A stretch of 58,254 bases of DNA from an uncultured Bacillota bacterium (GTDB lineage Bacteria > Bacillota > Clostridia > Lachnospirales > Lachnospiraceae). Shown piece by piece: positions 34,070-41,879 of the stretch. The position numbers were made by a program, and so were the translations under genes. Position 1 is the first letter of the stretch. Every line of letters starts with the position of its first letter. The stretch spans positions 1-58,254 of the forward strand of contig CATWQE010000013.1 in NCBI GenBank assembly GCA_958352855.1, given 5' to 3'. The notes beneath the pieces are model-generated. The model saw nothing but the letters and a program-made list of their open reading frames with translations, searched no databases and had not been told where the DNA came from.

Positions 34070-34156
34070 TCATACAGAACGTACTACCGCTGCAGCGGAT
34101 TGCTGCAAACTATGAACTGCAAAAGAATAAATAAAATGAAAAATAAGAAAGACCAT
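34070..34156 (-). CDS. Possible 28-residue hydrophobic peptide
   Basis: The frame starts with ATG at 34156 after GGAAAGGGGTGAA and ends with TGA at 34072-34070. It encodes a mostly hydrophobic stretch (MVFLIFHFIYSFAVHS) and a short tail ending VVRSV. It lies about 50 nt downstream of a consensus promoter (34205-34233). It could be a membrane microprotein, a type I toxin-like peptide or a leader peptide. No homology can be claimed. Confidence 0.35.
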   Translation of the reverse strand: MVFLIFHFIYSFAVHSLQQSAAAVVRSV

Positions 34157-34204
34157 TTCACCCCTTTCCTGACATTTCTGGGGCGCTTTTTCTATCTGTG
34201 TTTC

Positions 34205-34233
34205 ATTATAGCACCTTCCTGTAAAATTCGCAA
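34205..34233 (-). promoter_or_regulatory. Promoter facing left, divergent from mecA
   Basis: TTGCGA (34233-34228) and TATAAT (34210-34205) on the minus strand are 17 bp apart. It would drive the 28-codon frame and possibly the small protein at 33638-33895. The 430-bp gap 33896-34325 otherwise holds only the mecA promoter and a CCGCTGCAGCGG palindrome (34090-34101). Confidence 0.6.
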
Positions 34234-34244
34234 GCATTTCCTTC

Positions 34245-34274
34245 TTTACAATCTCTATCCGCATAGTATATAAT
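34245..34274 (+). promoter_or_regulatory. Promoter of mecA
   Basis: TTTACA (34245-34250) and TATAAT (34269-34274) are 18 bp apart, 52 bp upstream of the start codon. Its -35 is only 11 bp from that of the divergent promoter. Confidence 0.7.
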
Positions 34275-34325
34275 ATAAAAGGAAAAATAGCATCTTTAGA
34301 ACAATACTCAGACAGGAGTGATGTT

Positions 34326-35093
34326 ATGAAAATAGAAAAAATTAATGAAAATCAAATCCGATGCACCCTTACCAGAGCGGATCTGGAAGAGCGGCATATT
34401 CGTTTAAGCGAACTGGCCTATGGAACAGAAAAAGCCAAAGACCTCTTCCGCGATATGATGCAGCAGGCAAACACAGAATTTGGCTTTGAGGCAGATAATA
34501 TTCCACTTATGATTGAGGCAATTCCAGTGTCAGCGGACAGTATTATTCTAATTATTTCAAAAGTGGAGGACCCGGAAGAACTGGATACGCGTTTTTCCAA
34601 ATTCACACCTTTTTCCGGACAGGGTTCCTCATCCGGTGATAGCCCAGCGCTTGAGCTGGAAGGCGCTGATGACATTCTGGATATCTTTCATAAAATTTAT
34701 GAGGCCAAATCCAAAGCCATGGATCGTCTGAAAAAAGAAAATACGGATACCAAAACAGAGGAAAAGGATTCCGCCACCCAGGAGAAGCCAATCTCCGTAA
34801 ACCTTATGAGAGAATACCTTTTCCCAAACCTGGATACAGTGATTGATGCTGCTCATGGGTTAAATCATTTTTTCCAGGGCTTCAGCGCTCTGTATAAAGA
34901 TGAAAAAACAGGAGAATATAACCTGATTCTCCATCAGGAAGGAACTTCTCCCGAAAACTTCAACAAGGTCTGCAACATGCTCTCCGAATACGGAAAGGGA
35001 AATTCCCTGTCTCCTGCCAGAGAAGCTTATCTTGCAGAACATGGCGGATGTGTAATTTCTGAAAATGCCTTAGAGAAACTTACTACCATCTAA
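34326..35093 (+). CDS. mecA: Adaptor protein MecA
   Basis: This 255-residue adaptor delivers substrates such as ComK to ClpC/ClpP in Firmicutes. The N-terminal substrate-binding part (MKIEKINENQIRCTLTRADLEERHI...FGFEADNIPLMIEAIPVS) is joined by a charged linker to the C-terminal ClpC-binding domain. Length is slightly above Bacillus MecA (218) because of the linker. The start follows CAGGAGTGATGTT. A terminator follows at 35112-35148. Confidence 0.93.
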   Translation: MKIEKINENQIRCTLTRADLEERHIRLSELAYGTEKAKDLFRDMMQQANTEFGFEADNIPLMIEAIPVSADSIILIISKVEDPEELDTRFSKFTPFSGQGSSSGDSPALELEGADDILDIFHKIYEAKSKAMDRLKKENTDTKTEEKDSATQEKPISVNLMREYLFPNLDTVIDAAHGLNHFFQGFSALYKDEKTGEYNLILHQEGTSPENFNKVCNMLSEYGKGNSLSPAREAYLAEHGGCVISENALEKLTTI

Positions 35094-35111
35094 AGATGCG
35101 TCTTCATTTAG

Positions 35112-35148
35112 AAAAGGAGCTGCTTAATAAAACAGCTCCTTTTCTTTT
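35112..35148 (+). terminator. Terminator after mecA (bidirectional)
   Basis: AAAAGGAGCTG and CAGCTCCTTTT form an 11-bp stem, with a T-rich tail on the plus strand and A-rich sequence at the other side. It serves mecA and probably the convergent DUF1858 gene. Confidence 0.85.
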
Positions 35149-35165
35149 CTATTTTGGTAAATATC

Positions 35166-35366
35166 TTATTTATTTTCCAGGAAATCATTAATCTGTGCGA
35201 TTAACAGTTCGCCATCAATACCATGAACCATAGCAGCTTCTGCCAGTGATTCTCCCTGAGCGGACGGGCAGCCAATGCAGTGCATACCAGCTCTCATAAG
35301 AATTGGAACGATATTCTGATCCATACGGATTAATTCACCAATGGTCATATCAGATGTCACTTTCAT
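35166..35366 (-). CDS. DUF1858 domain protein
   Basis: This 66-residue protein with the fold MTIGELIRMDQNIVPILMRAGMHCIGCPSA contains the paired Cys (CIGC) typical of the hybrid-cluster-associated redox disulfide family. The function is unproven; a thiol redox or metal role is assumed. It has AAGGAGG before the ATG and a consensus promoter (35399-35427), divergent from the ferredoxin gene. Confidence 0.85.
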   Translation of the reverse strand: MKVTSDMTIGELIRMDQNIVPILMRAGMHCIGCPSAQGESLAEAAMVHGIDGELLIAQINDFLENK

Positions 35367-35398
35367 GAATTTTGTCCTCCTTCATTTATTCTCGTTCC

Positions 35399-35427
35399 AT
35401 TATAATCCCTTTTGAGCTTATATTCAA
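35399..35427 (-). promoter_or_regulatory. Promoter of the DUF1858 gene
   Basis: TTGAAT (35427-35422) and TATAAT (35404-35399) on the minus strand are 17 bp apart, 33 bp upstream of the start codon. Confidence 0.75.
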
Positions 35428-35473
35428 CCGTTTTTCTCCATTTTATATTTTACATTTGTATGAAAAATAAGAC

Positions 35474-35502
35474 TTGTATTATAGGTATAAATATATTAGA
35501 AT
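35474..35502 (+). promoter_or_regulatory. Promoter of the ferredoxin gene
   Basis: TTGTAT (35474-35479) and TAGAAT (35497-35502) are 17 bp apart, with a 51-bp gap to the ATG that contains AAGGAGG. Confidence 0.5.
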
Positions 35503-35553
35503 AACTCTAAGAAGTGAATCTTCTCATTCAGAATATACAAGGAGGATAAGATC

Positions 35554-35724
35554 ATGGCATATGTAATTACAGATGAATGTGTAAGCTGCGGAACCTGCGC
35601 TGGAGAATGTCCAGTTGAAGCTATTTCCGAAGGTGATGGAAAATACGTAATCGATGCTGATACATGTGTAGATTGTGGAACATGCGCTGGTGTATGTCCT
35701 ACAGAAGCTATTGTAGAAGAGTAA
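35554..35724 (+). CDS. 2[4Fe-4S] ferredoxin
   Basis: This 56-residue electron carrier has two clusters of the form CxxCxxCxxxCP (CVSCGTCAGECP at about 9-20 and CVDCGTCAGVCP at about 38-49), the standard clostridial ferredoxin. It passes electrons between pyruvate:ferredoxin oxidoreductase, hydrogenases and Rnf-type complexes. It has a strong AAGGAGG before the ATG. Because of its small size it is easily missed. It stands alone with its own promoter and terminator. Confidence 0.97.
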   Translation: MAYVITDECVSCGTCAGECPVEAISEGDGKYVIDADTCVDCGTCAGVCPTEAIVEE

Positions 35725-35745
35725 TCATTACTACATAACACACTT

Positions 35746-35785
35746 ATAAAAGGGGGCTGTATCATCAGCCTCCCTTTTATTTCTA
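35746..35785 (+). terminator. Terminator after the ferredoxin gene (bidirectional)
   Basis: ATAAAAGGGGGCTG pairs with CAGCCTCCCTTTTAT with one bulge, followed by a T-rich stretch. It lies between the convergent ferredoxin and MerR genes and overlaps the MerR stop region. Confidence 0.8.
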
Positions 35786-36292
35786 TCTTTTTCCATTCTT
35801 TTTTCTCTTTGTCTTTTTCTGTTCCGCTGCTGCTGCCACTTCCCGTCTGGACTGCTGGTAATTCCGAATTCGCGCGTCCAGCCTTTTATAACGCGCTTCC
35901 TCAGAATTCTCTTCCTTTAATCGCTCCTGGACAATCCGGCTCACAATCTCCATAAATTCTCTGGAAATGCCAAAAGGTTTTGCTTTGTAAATCTGTGGCT
36001 TTTGTTTTGGTTTCACTTTTGGGGATTCCTGTTTGGGCGGCTCAACTTCTCTGTTCTGCCTATCATGATAAAAAAGGGGCATCAGCTTTCCGATTTCTCT
36101 CAGCGAATACCCTTTTTTCTTCAGTTCTTTTATACTCAGGAACACCTGAATATCATATCGGGTGTAGTATCTGTGTCCCATCTCGTTTCTCTGAATCGGC
36201 AGTTTCATCTCTTCTTCCCAGTACCTGAGTACATGTGACTGAATTTCCAACAATTTCACCGCTTCAGAAACCGAGTAAACGGTCTCCTGCAT
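35783..36292 (-). CDS. MerR-family transcriptional regulator
   Basis: This 169-residue regulator has an N-terminal MerR winged helix (about 3-72: YSVSEAVKLLEIQSHVLRYWEEE, then RYYTRYDIQVFLSIKELKKKGYSLREIGKLM). A basic C-terminal part follows, with neither a metal-binding Cys pair nor a recognisable effector domain. The start at 36292 is supported by AAAGGGGTC and by a promoter and terminator just upstream. The longest open frame extends over both and is rejected. Similar MerR proteins sit next to dnaB in Lachnospiraceae as I recall; the target is unknown. Confidence 0.85.
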   Translation of the reverse strand: MQETVYSVSEAVKLLEIQSHVLRYWEEEMKLPIQRNEMGHRYYTRYDIQVFLSIKELKKKGYSLREIGKLMPLFYHDRQNREVEPPKQESPKVKPKQKPQIYKAKPFGISREFMEIVSRIVQERLKEENSEEARYKRLDARIRNYQQSRREVAAAAEQKKTKRKKNGKR

Positions 36293-36323
36293 ATACTGAC
36301 CCCTTTCTCTTCTTCTCCTAATC

Positions 36324-36351
36324 ATTATAGCAAACCCACCTGAAAATGCAA
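36324..36351 (-). promoter_or_regulatory. Promoter of the MerR gene
   Basis: TTGCAT (36351-36346) and TATAAT (36329-36324) are 16 bp apart, with TGC extending the -10. It lies 31 bp before the chosen start and supports that start. Confidence 0.7.
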
Positions 36352-36366
36352 GAAAATACGTTCGAC

Positions 36367-36402
36367 AAAAAAATAGAACTATTGCACCTGGTACAATAGC
36401 TC
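36367..36402 (-). terminator. Terminator after dnaB
   Basis: On the minus strand GAGCTATTG and CAATAGTTC form a 9-bp stem with loop TACCAGGTG, then a TATTTTTTT tract. It ends the gdpP-rplI-dnaB operon 25 nt after the dnaB stop. Confidence 0.8.
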
Positions 36403-36426
36403 CATTCTTTCTAAACTTCATGCTGC

Positions 36427-37755
36427 CTACTTCTTCATATTCACAAACTTCGTATAATTCGGCATCCAAACCAGATTCACTGTCCCAATAGGGCCGTTTC
36501 TCTGTTTAGCAATAATGATTTCTGCAATATTCTTATTTTCAGAATCTTTATTATAATAATCGTCGCGGTAAATAAACATAACCACGTCCGCATCCTGCTC
36601 AATGGCTCCGGACTCACGCAAATCGGAAAGCATGGGTCTGTGGTCCGGTCTCTGCTCTACCGCACGACTTAACTGTGACAGGGCTACCACCGGAACATTC
36701 AACTCCCTTGCAAGCGCCTTTAAAGATCTGGAAATCTCTGAAATTTCCTGCTGTCTGGACTCACTTCTTCCACTTCCGGTCATAAGCTGCAAATAGTCAA
36801 TAAAGATAATTCCCAGATTATGCTCCATCTTATACTTCCTGCATTTAGAACGGAGTTCTGAAATGGAAATCCCCGGCTTATCATCAATAATCAGGTGAGA
36901 CTTACCGATAATATTAGCTCCCTCAATAAGCTTCGCCCATTCTTCATCCTCCAGATTACCCGTTCGGATGTTCTGGGAATCCACTTTTGACTCCAGAGCC
37001 AGGAGACGGTTCACAAGCTGTTCCTTGGACATCTCCAAACTAAAGATGGCTGTGGTCACATCATTATGGAAAGCCATATACTGTGCAATATTCAGAACAA
37101 AAGCTGTTTTTCCCATAGACGGTCTGGCCGCCACCAGAATCAAATCCGAAGGCTGAAAGCCTGACATTTTATAATCCAAATCAATAAAACCTGTTGGTAT
37201 TCCCGTAACGCTGCCCTGAGTTCTGGATGCTTTTTCAATTTTTTCAATGGCATTTAATACCACCTGACGGATAGGTACAAATTCTTCGCTGCCCCGGTTC
37301 TGTACCAGGTCAAAAATTTTCTTCTCCGTTACTTCTAAAATGTCCTGAGTCTTCTCTTTTCCCAGATAGCAGAGATTGCTGATTTCCTCTGTCGTTTTAA
37401 TCAGTTTACGGAGCATGGCTTTTTCCGCTACAATCTCTGCATAATACTTCACATTGGCAGAGGTGGGTACTGCGGATAAAAGATCCCTGACAAACTCCAT
37501 ACTGGATATTTCCGGAGGAAGTTCCTTTTCTCTTAGCCTGTCCTGCAAGGTGATCAGGTCTACAGCCTTTCCTTCATCATGAAGCTCTACCATGGCCTCA
37601 AACACAATTCCATACTGCTGCTGGTAGAAATCTGCGCCGGTAATTATTTCTGACGCTTCCACAATAGCATCCTTACTCATAATCATGGAGCCAATAACCG
37701 ACTGCTCTGCTTCCATACTGTGGGGCAGAATCCGCTTTATCAGTGCTTCTTCCAT
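36427..37755 (-). CDS. dnaB: Replicative DNA helicase DnaB (DnaC in Bacillus)
   Basis: This 442-residue hexameric helicase opens DNA at the replication fork. The N-terminal DnaB domain (about 10-110: PHSMEAEQSVIGSMIM) is joined to the RecA-like C-terminal domain with Walker A ARPSMGKTAF, Walker B IIFIDYLQLM and SQLSRAVEQRPDHRPMLSDLRESGAIEQDAD. Gene order gdpP-rplI-dnaB is that of Bacillus and clostridia. AAGGGAG lies 11 nt before the ATG. Confidence 0.97.
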   Translation of the reverse strand: MEEALIKRILPHSMEAEQSVIGSMIMSKDAIVEASEIITGADFYQQQYGIVFEAMVELHDEGKAVDLITLQDRLREKELPPEISSMEFVRDLLSAVPTSANVKYYAEIVAEKAMLRKLIKTTEEISNLCYLGKEKTQDILEVTEKKIFDLVQNRGSEEFVPIRQVVLNAIEKIEKASRTQGSVTGIPTGFIDLDYKMSGFQPSDLILVAARPSMGKTAFVLNIAQYMAFHNDVTTAIFSLEMSKEQLVNRLLALESKVDSQNIRTGNLEDEEWAKLIEGANIIGKSHLIIDDKPGISISELRSKCRKYKMEHNLGIIFIDYLQLMTGSGRSESRQQEISEISRSLKALARELNVPVVALSQLSRAVEQRPDHRPMLSDLRESGAIEQDADVVMFIYRDDYYNKDSENKNIAEIIIAKQRNGPIGTVNLVWMPNYTKFVNMKK

Positions 37756-37774
37756 ACTGGCAGAAACTCCCTTC

Positions 37775-38221
37775 TTATGCTTCCTTTACTACAACCTTAA
37801 GCTCTGCTGTTACCTGTGTGTGGAGTTTTACCGGTACTAAAGTAGTGCCTAATTCCCTGATTGGATTTGCAAGCTGCATTTTCTTTTTGTCAATATCATA
37901 GCCAAGCTGAGCTTTGGCAGCTTCAGAAATTTCCTTGGTAGATACAGAACCAAAAGTTCTTCCATTATCTCCTACTTTAATAGCTACGGTTACCTGTTTG
38001 GTCTCAAGCTCCGCCTTAAAAGCCTTTGCTGCTTCCAGATTTTCCTTAGCCACTTTTTCTTCATGGGCTTTCTGCAGCTTCAGGTCATTGATATTTTTAG
38101 GAGTAGCCTCTACCCCTAATTTTTTTGGAAATAACATATTTCTGGCATAGCCATCACTTACATTTACCATCTGGCCTTTTTTTCCCAAGGATTTTACGTC
38201 TTCAATTAAAATTACTTTCAT
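37775..38221 (-). CDS. rplI: 50S ribosomal protein L9
   Basis: This 148-residue protein has the two-domain L9 form: an N-terminal rRNA-binding domain (MKVILIEDVKSLGKKGQMVNVSDGYARNML), a long connecting helix and a C-terminal domain. Its ATG overlaps the gdpP stop by 4 nt. Confidence 0.98.
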   Translation of the reverse strand: MKVILIEDVKSLGKKGQMVNVSDGYARNMLFPKKLGVEATPKNINDLKLQKAHEEKVAKENLEAAKAFKAELETKQVTVAIKVGDNGRTFGSVSTKEISEAAKAQLGYDIDKKKMQLANPIRELGTTLVPVKLHTQVTAELKVVVKEA

Positions 38222-40263
38222 GCTTCTATGTCTCCTTCTTTCATCATCTTGTCAAGAGTTTCTTTTAACTGACGGATTGCCTCATTCACTGAAATACCCG
38301 GCAACTGAGCGCCTGCCATATTAATATGACCGCCTCCGCCCAGACGTTCCATGATAATCTGTACATTCACTTCATCAATAGCTCGCGCGCTGATATAAAT
38401 CTTATTCTGATAATCAGTCAATACAAAGCTGGCACGAATGCTGTCCACATTCAGCAATTCATTCGCTGCCTGGGAAGCCACTACAGTAGGGCTGTCAATT
38501 CCTTCACTTGGACACACACTAATAGCAAAGCTTCCCTTATAGGTCTCTACGCTTCGAATTGCCTCTGCTTTGGCTTTATAGGATTTCACATCATCCCGGA
38601 ACATTTTCCTTACTCTGGTTACATCTGCTCCGCAACGTCTTAAAAACGCTGCTGCTTCAAAAGTACGGACACCGGTTTTGGCAGTGAAATTATTGGTATC
38701 AATCATAATACCGGAATAGAGTGCATCTGCTTCAATATTATAAATCCGTATATCGTCTGAAAAATACTGGAGAATCTCTGCCACCATCTCACAAGTAGAA
38801 GACGCATAAGGTTCAATATAAGACAGCACTGCATTTTTAATCACTTCACTGCCCTGTCTGTGGTGATCCAGTACCACAATGGTCTTCGTTTTCTGAAGCA
38901 GTTCTTCACACTCCGTATAGCTTGGCTTATTGGTATCCACCACCACAACAACAGTATTGTTATCCACAATCTCCCTGGCTGCCTCGCTGTTAATAAACAT
39001 ATGCTCATCATAATCTGCATTCTGCCGGAAGCTTTCAATAATGGGACGCACCGACATGGTTGGGTTATTCACCACAATATGCGCCCGCTTATTCAAAGAC
39101 TTGGCTGCCCTGTAAATACCAATTCCCGCTCCAATGGAATCCACATCTGAAATCTTATGTCCCATAACAATCACTTTGTCATTGCTGATCATAAATTCCC
39201 GCAGAGCATGGGCTTTCACTCTGGCTTTCACTCTGGTATTTTTGCCCATCTGCTGTGATTTTCCGCCAAAGAAGGTCATTTGATCCTTATCCTTAATAAC
39301 TACCTGGTCACCGCCGCGGCCAAGAGCCAGGTCAATGGCAATTCTGGAATATTCATAGCTCTGCGCATAGGTAGGCGCATTAAGCCCGATACCAATACTA
39401 ATGGTCACTGCCATATCATTTCCAATATTAACGGTTTTGACATCTTCCAGAATATTGAAACGTTTTTTCTTCAATTCTTCCAGAGACTTCTGTCTCATAA
39501 CCAGAATAAATTTATCCTTTTCCAGCCGTTTCAAAAGACAGTCCACTTCGCTGAAGTATTTACCCAGTTTTCGTTCTATCAGCGCAGCAAGAAGGGAACG
39601 CCGCACTTCTTCCACACTGTCCAAAGCTTCATCATAATTATCCAGATACAAAAGTCCTGTTACCAGCTTTTCGTCTTCTTTCTGACGAATGTACTGATTC
39701 AGCTCTGTCTCATCAAACAAATAGAGCGCAATTAAATCACTGTGGGACTCCATTTCCACCAGGCCGGATTCTTCTAAAAGCTTTTTCAGAGAAACCGACT
39801 TCATCACAGCCTTATAATCTCTTTCGTTATATCGGATATTCACTTCTTTTTCTTCTTTTTTGGGAAGCTTATCTCCTGCAATTTCCGGAAACACACAGGA
39901 AACTGCCTTCCGATACCGTTTATTTTTTCCTGTCAAGGTGGAAAAGGCTTCATTCATCCATAAAATTTTTCCATTATAATCCAAAAGGGCATAGGGAACA
40001 GCAAACTCATTAAGAAGGGTTTTCTGCACTTGCCCGTATTGGGTTGCAAAGGAAATCAATTCATTCATAATCATTGTCTTGCTATGAAAATACAGGAACA
40101 CCACCACTAAAATATATGCAGCCAAAAAAATGCTGACCAAGGTTCCTGCCTTGACACTCACAGAAAATACCAGCACATCCATAACAATCAACAATATGCT
40201 CAGAATGACCGGCCACTGCATATAAAACTTCAGGTGGCCTTTAATCTTGATTTTTCCATCCAT
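38218..40263 (-). CDS. gdpP: Cyclic-di-AMP phosphodiesterase GdpP
   Basis: This 681-residue membrane enzyme hydrolyses c-di-AMP to pApA and so controls potassium and osmotic balance and wall stress. Two membrane segments lie at about 15-60, then a PAS-like domain, a degenerate GGDEF domain (about 175-300) and DHH/DHHA1 catalytic domains (VMGHKISDVDSIGAG, VVVVDTNKPS, VVLDHHRQG, GGGGHINMAGAQ). All metal-binding motifs look intact. It has its own strong promoter (40309-40337) and AGGTGAAG before the ATG. Confidence 0.96.
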   Translation of the reverse strand: MDGKIKIKGHLKFYMQWPVILSILLIVMDVLVFSVSVKAGTLVSIFLAAYILVVVFLYFHSKTMIMNELISFATQYGQVQKTLLNEFAVPYALLDYNGKILWMNEAFSTLTGKNKRYRKAVSCVFPEIAGDKLPKKEEKEVNIRYNERDYKAVMKSVSLKKLLEESGLVEMESHSDLIALYLFDETELNQYIRQKEDEKLVTGLLYLDNYDEALDSVEEVRRSLLAALIERKLGKYFSEVDCLLKRLEKDKFILVMRQKSLEELKKKRFNILEDVKTVNIGNDMAVTISIGIGLNAPTYAQSYEYSRIAIDLALGRGGDQVVIKDKDQMTFFGGKSQQMGKNTRVKARVKAHALREFMISNDKVIVMGHKISDVDSIGAGIGIYRAAKSLNKRAHIVVNNPTMSVRPIIESFRQNADYDEHMFINSEAAREIVDNNTVVVVVDTNKPSYTECEELLQKTKTIVVLDHHRQGSEVIKNAVLSYIEPYASSTCEMVAEILQYFSDDIRIYNIEADALYSGIMIDTNNFTAKTGVRTFEAAAFLRRCGADVTRVRKMFRDDVKSYKAKAEAIRSVETYKGSFAISVCPSEGIDSPTVVASQAANELLNVDSIRASFVLTDYQNKIYISARAIDEVNVQIIMERLGGGGHINMAGAQLPGISVNEAIRQLKETLDKMMKEGDIEA

Positions 40264-40308
40264 ATCTTCACCTGCCGATACTTATTTTAAGTTGGAAACT
40301 TACGTAAT

Positions 40309-40337
40309 ATTATAGCATTATTTCCCCTATTATACAA
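40309..40337 (-). promoter_or_regulatory. Promoter of gdpP-rplI-dnaB
   Basis: TTGTAT (40337-40332) and TATAAT (40314-40309) on the minus strand are 17 bp apart, and TGC gives an extended -10. It lies immediately after the rpsR terminator. Confidence 0.75.
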
Positions 40338-40339
40338 CT

Positions 40340-40381
40340 TAAAAAAAGAAAAGGAACTCCCGCACAAACGCGGCAGTTCCT
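40340..40381 (-). terminator. Terminator after rpsR
   Basis: AGGAACTGCCGC and GCGGGAGTTCCT (minus strand) form a 12-bp stem with one mismatch, followed by TTTCTTTTTTT. It ends the rpsF-ssb-rpsR operon. Confidence 0.85.
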
Positions 40382-40427
40382 CATTTTTCTGCAAATTAGG
40401 ATATTTTCCCGTAAAATTTCTGGAAAA

Positions 40428-40691
40428 TTAGTCCTGAACATATGGCATAATTGCCAGATGTCTTGCTCTCTTAATTTCAACTGTAAGAGCTCTCTGATGT
40501 TTTGCACAGTTTCCTGTGATTCTTCTAGGAAGAATTTTTCCTCTTTCAGATACGTATCTTTTCAGTTTATTTGCATCCTTGTAGCTGATTTCGTTATTTT
40601 CCTGTCCGCAGAATACACAAACTTTTTTTCTTCTGCGTCCGCCTCTTCTCTTCATTGGAGAATCCGGTCTATTACCTTTTTCGTAAGCCAT
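40428..40691 (-). CDS. rpsR: 30S ribosomal protein S18
   Basis: This 87-residue protein carries the S18 core (ISYKDANKLKRYVSERGKILPRRITGNCAKHQRALTVEIKRARHLA, given here as the family region at about 36-80). An N-terminal CVFC with later C and H makes it the zinc-binding C+ paralogue type. AGGAGG precedes the ATG. It is last in the rpsF-ssb-rpsR operon. Confidence 0.97.
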   Translation of the reverse strand: MAYEKGNRPDSPMKRRGGRRRKKVCVFCGQENNEISYKDANKLKRYVSERGKILPRRITGNCAKHQRALTVEIKRARHLAIMPYVQD

Positions 40692-40735
40692 GATTGTTTA
40701 CCTCCTATCAATAGTACACCGTTTTAAGCTGATTC

Positions 40736-41203
40736 TCAGCTAAACGGCAGCTCTTCGTCAATTCCGTCTGGAATATTCATAAATCCGTCTGCTGATGCGG
40801 CGCTTGGTGCAGGCGCTGCCTGAGATGGTGCTCCAAAGCCGGCTCCTGCAGATGCGTTATGAGATGTATGGCTGTCACTGACAGCTTTGCTCTCTGCAAA
40901 CTCCTGCTCTTCTACCACTACATCTGTAGTGTAAACCTTGTTGCCATCTCTGTTTGTGTAGCTTCCGGTCTGAATTCTTCCGGTTACTACAATACGGATA
41001 CCCTGACGGAAATATCTCTCTGCAAATTCTGCCTGTCTTCCAAATGCTACGCAACTGATAAAGTCTGCTGTAGCTTCCCCGTCCCTTTTGAAGCGACGGT
41101 CAACAGCCAGTGTATATCTGGCAATCGCCATTGAATTTTCTCCTGCGGAATATCTCACCTCAGGATCTCTGGTTAAACGTCCCATTAAAATTACTTTATT
41201 CAT
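40736..41203 (-). CDS. ssb: Single-stranded DNA-binding protein
   Basis: This 155-residue protein has an OB fold (MNKVILMGRLTRDPEVRYS, then FISCVAFGRQAEFAERYFRQG) and a flexible Ala/Pro-rich linker. The acidic C-terminal tip DGIDEELPFS recruits replication and repair partners. It lies between rpsF and rpsR as usual, with GAGGTGATTAG before the ATG. Confidence 0.97.
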   Translation of the reverse strand: MNKVILMGRLTRDPEVRYSAGENSMAIARYTLAVDRRFKRDGEATADFISCVAFGRQAEFAERYFRQGIRIVVTGRIQTGSYTNRDGNKVYTTDVVVEEQEFAESKAVSDSHTSHNASAGAGFGAPSQAAPAPSAASADGFMNIPDGIDEELPFS

Positions 41204-41283
41204 CTAATCACCTCATAATCGAAAGACTTGTCAATTAGAATGAATCACGTTTTATGTCCTTGAAGTTATTCTTCAGGAAGATA

Positions 41284-41571
41284 TTAAGCTTCTTTTTTAA
41301 CAACTAAATATCTTAAAACATTGTCCATAATACGTACATGACGTTCTACTTCTGCAGGGCATGCAGCGTCAGCTTCGAACTGAATGAAGTAGTAGTAGCC
41401 TTCACGCATTTTCTGGATTTCATAAGCTAATCTTTTCTTGCCCCATTCTTCAACTTCTGTTACTGTTCCGTTGTAACGAGCAATATAGTTTTTTGCTTTT
41501 TCCACTACTGCTGCACGAGCTTCGTCTTCAATCTTGGCATTTACGACTAATGCTAATTCGTATTTGTTCAT
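41284..41571 (-). CDS. rpsF: 30S ribosomal protein S6
   Basis: This 95-residue protein starts MNKYELALVVNAKIEDEARAA and shows the S6 motif YYFIQFEADAACPAEVERH. I place the start at 41571 after AAAGGAGG. The longest open frame runs 58 codons upstream through the promoter and is rejected. It is the first gene of rpsF-ssb-rpsR and binds 16S rRNA together with S18. Confidence 0.97.
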   Translation of the reverse strand: MNKYELALVVNAKIEDEARAAVVEKAKNYIARYNGTVTEVEEWGKKRLAYEIQKMREGYYYFIQFEADAACPAEVERHVRIMDNVLRYLVVKKEA

Positions 41572-41594
41572 GCTTGTTGTAACCTCCTTTTGGT

Positions 41595-41645
41595 CTTTTG
41601 GCCCCCTGACTGACAGGGAACAAGGATAATAATATATCACGAGGT
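41595..41645 (-). promoter_or_regulatory. Leader of rpsF with possible S6:S18 feedback site
   Basis: The 5' untranslated region contains the hairpin CCCTG-TCAGT-CAGGG just before the ribosome binding site. S6 operons often carry a leader bound by the S6:S18 pair. Position and hairpin fit, but I cannot confirm the consensus bulge. Confidence 0.3.
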
Positions 41646-41648
41646 TAA

Positions 41649-41677
41649 ATTTTACCATACCATTAAAAGTTTTGCAA
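41649..41677 (-). promoter_or_regulatory. Promoter of rpsF-ssb-rpsR
   Basis: TTGCAA (41677-41672) and TAAAAT (41654-41649) on the minus strand are 17 bp apart. It lies within the final codons of the DUF951 gene, 78 bp before the rpsF start. Confidence 0.65.
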
Positions 41678-41863
41678 GTCTTTTTTTCGCAATTCTCTGG
41701 TATTTTTCTCCACCAGTTTTCTGGCAAGCATAACCTGGTGCTCACATCCCAGACATTTCAGCCGAAAATCCGCCCCAACTCTCAGGATTTCCCATTCATG
41801 GCTGCCGCAGGGATGCTGTTTCTTTAATTTTACAATATCCCCCACTTCATAGTTATAGCTCAT
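41663..41863 (-). CDS. DUF951 family protein
   Basis: This 66-residue protein (VGDIVKLKKQHPCGSHEWEILRVGADFRLKCLGCEHQVML) has a small beta-fold with Cys residues (HPCG and CLGC) that could bind zinc. The family is widespread in Firmicutes next to ribosomal or translation genes, and its function is unknown. The start at 41863 follows AGAGAGG. A longer frame overlapping the sirtuin gene is rejected. Confidence 0.88.
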   Translation of the reverse strand: MSYNYEVGDIVKLKKQHPCGSHEWEILRVGADFRLKCLGCEHQVMLARKLVEKNTRELRKKDLQNF

Positions 41864-41879
41864 ATCTCTAAACCTCTCT

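Noticed and set aside
36293..36469. N-terminal extension of the MerR gene
   Set aside because: It would run across the dnaB terminator and the MerR promoter. The downstream start has a good ribosome binding site and matches the MerR domain start.
41572..41745. N-terminal extension of rpsF
   Set aside because: It contains the promoter and leader. S6 proteins start MNKYE-like, and AAAGGAGG fits that start.
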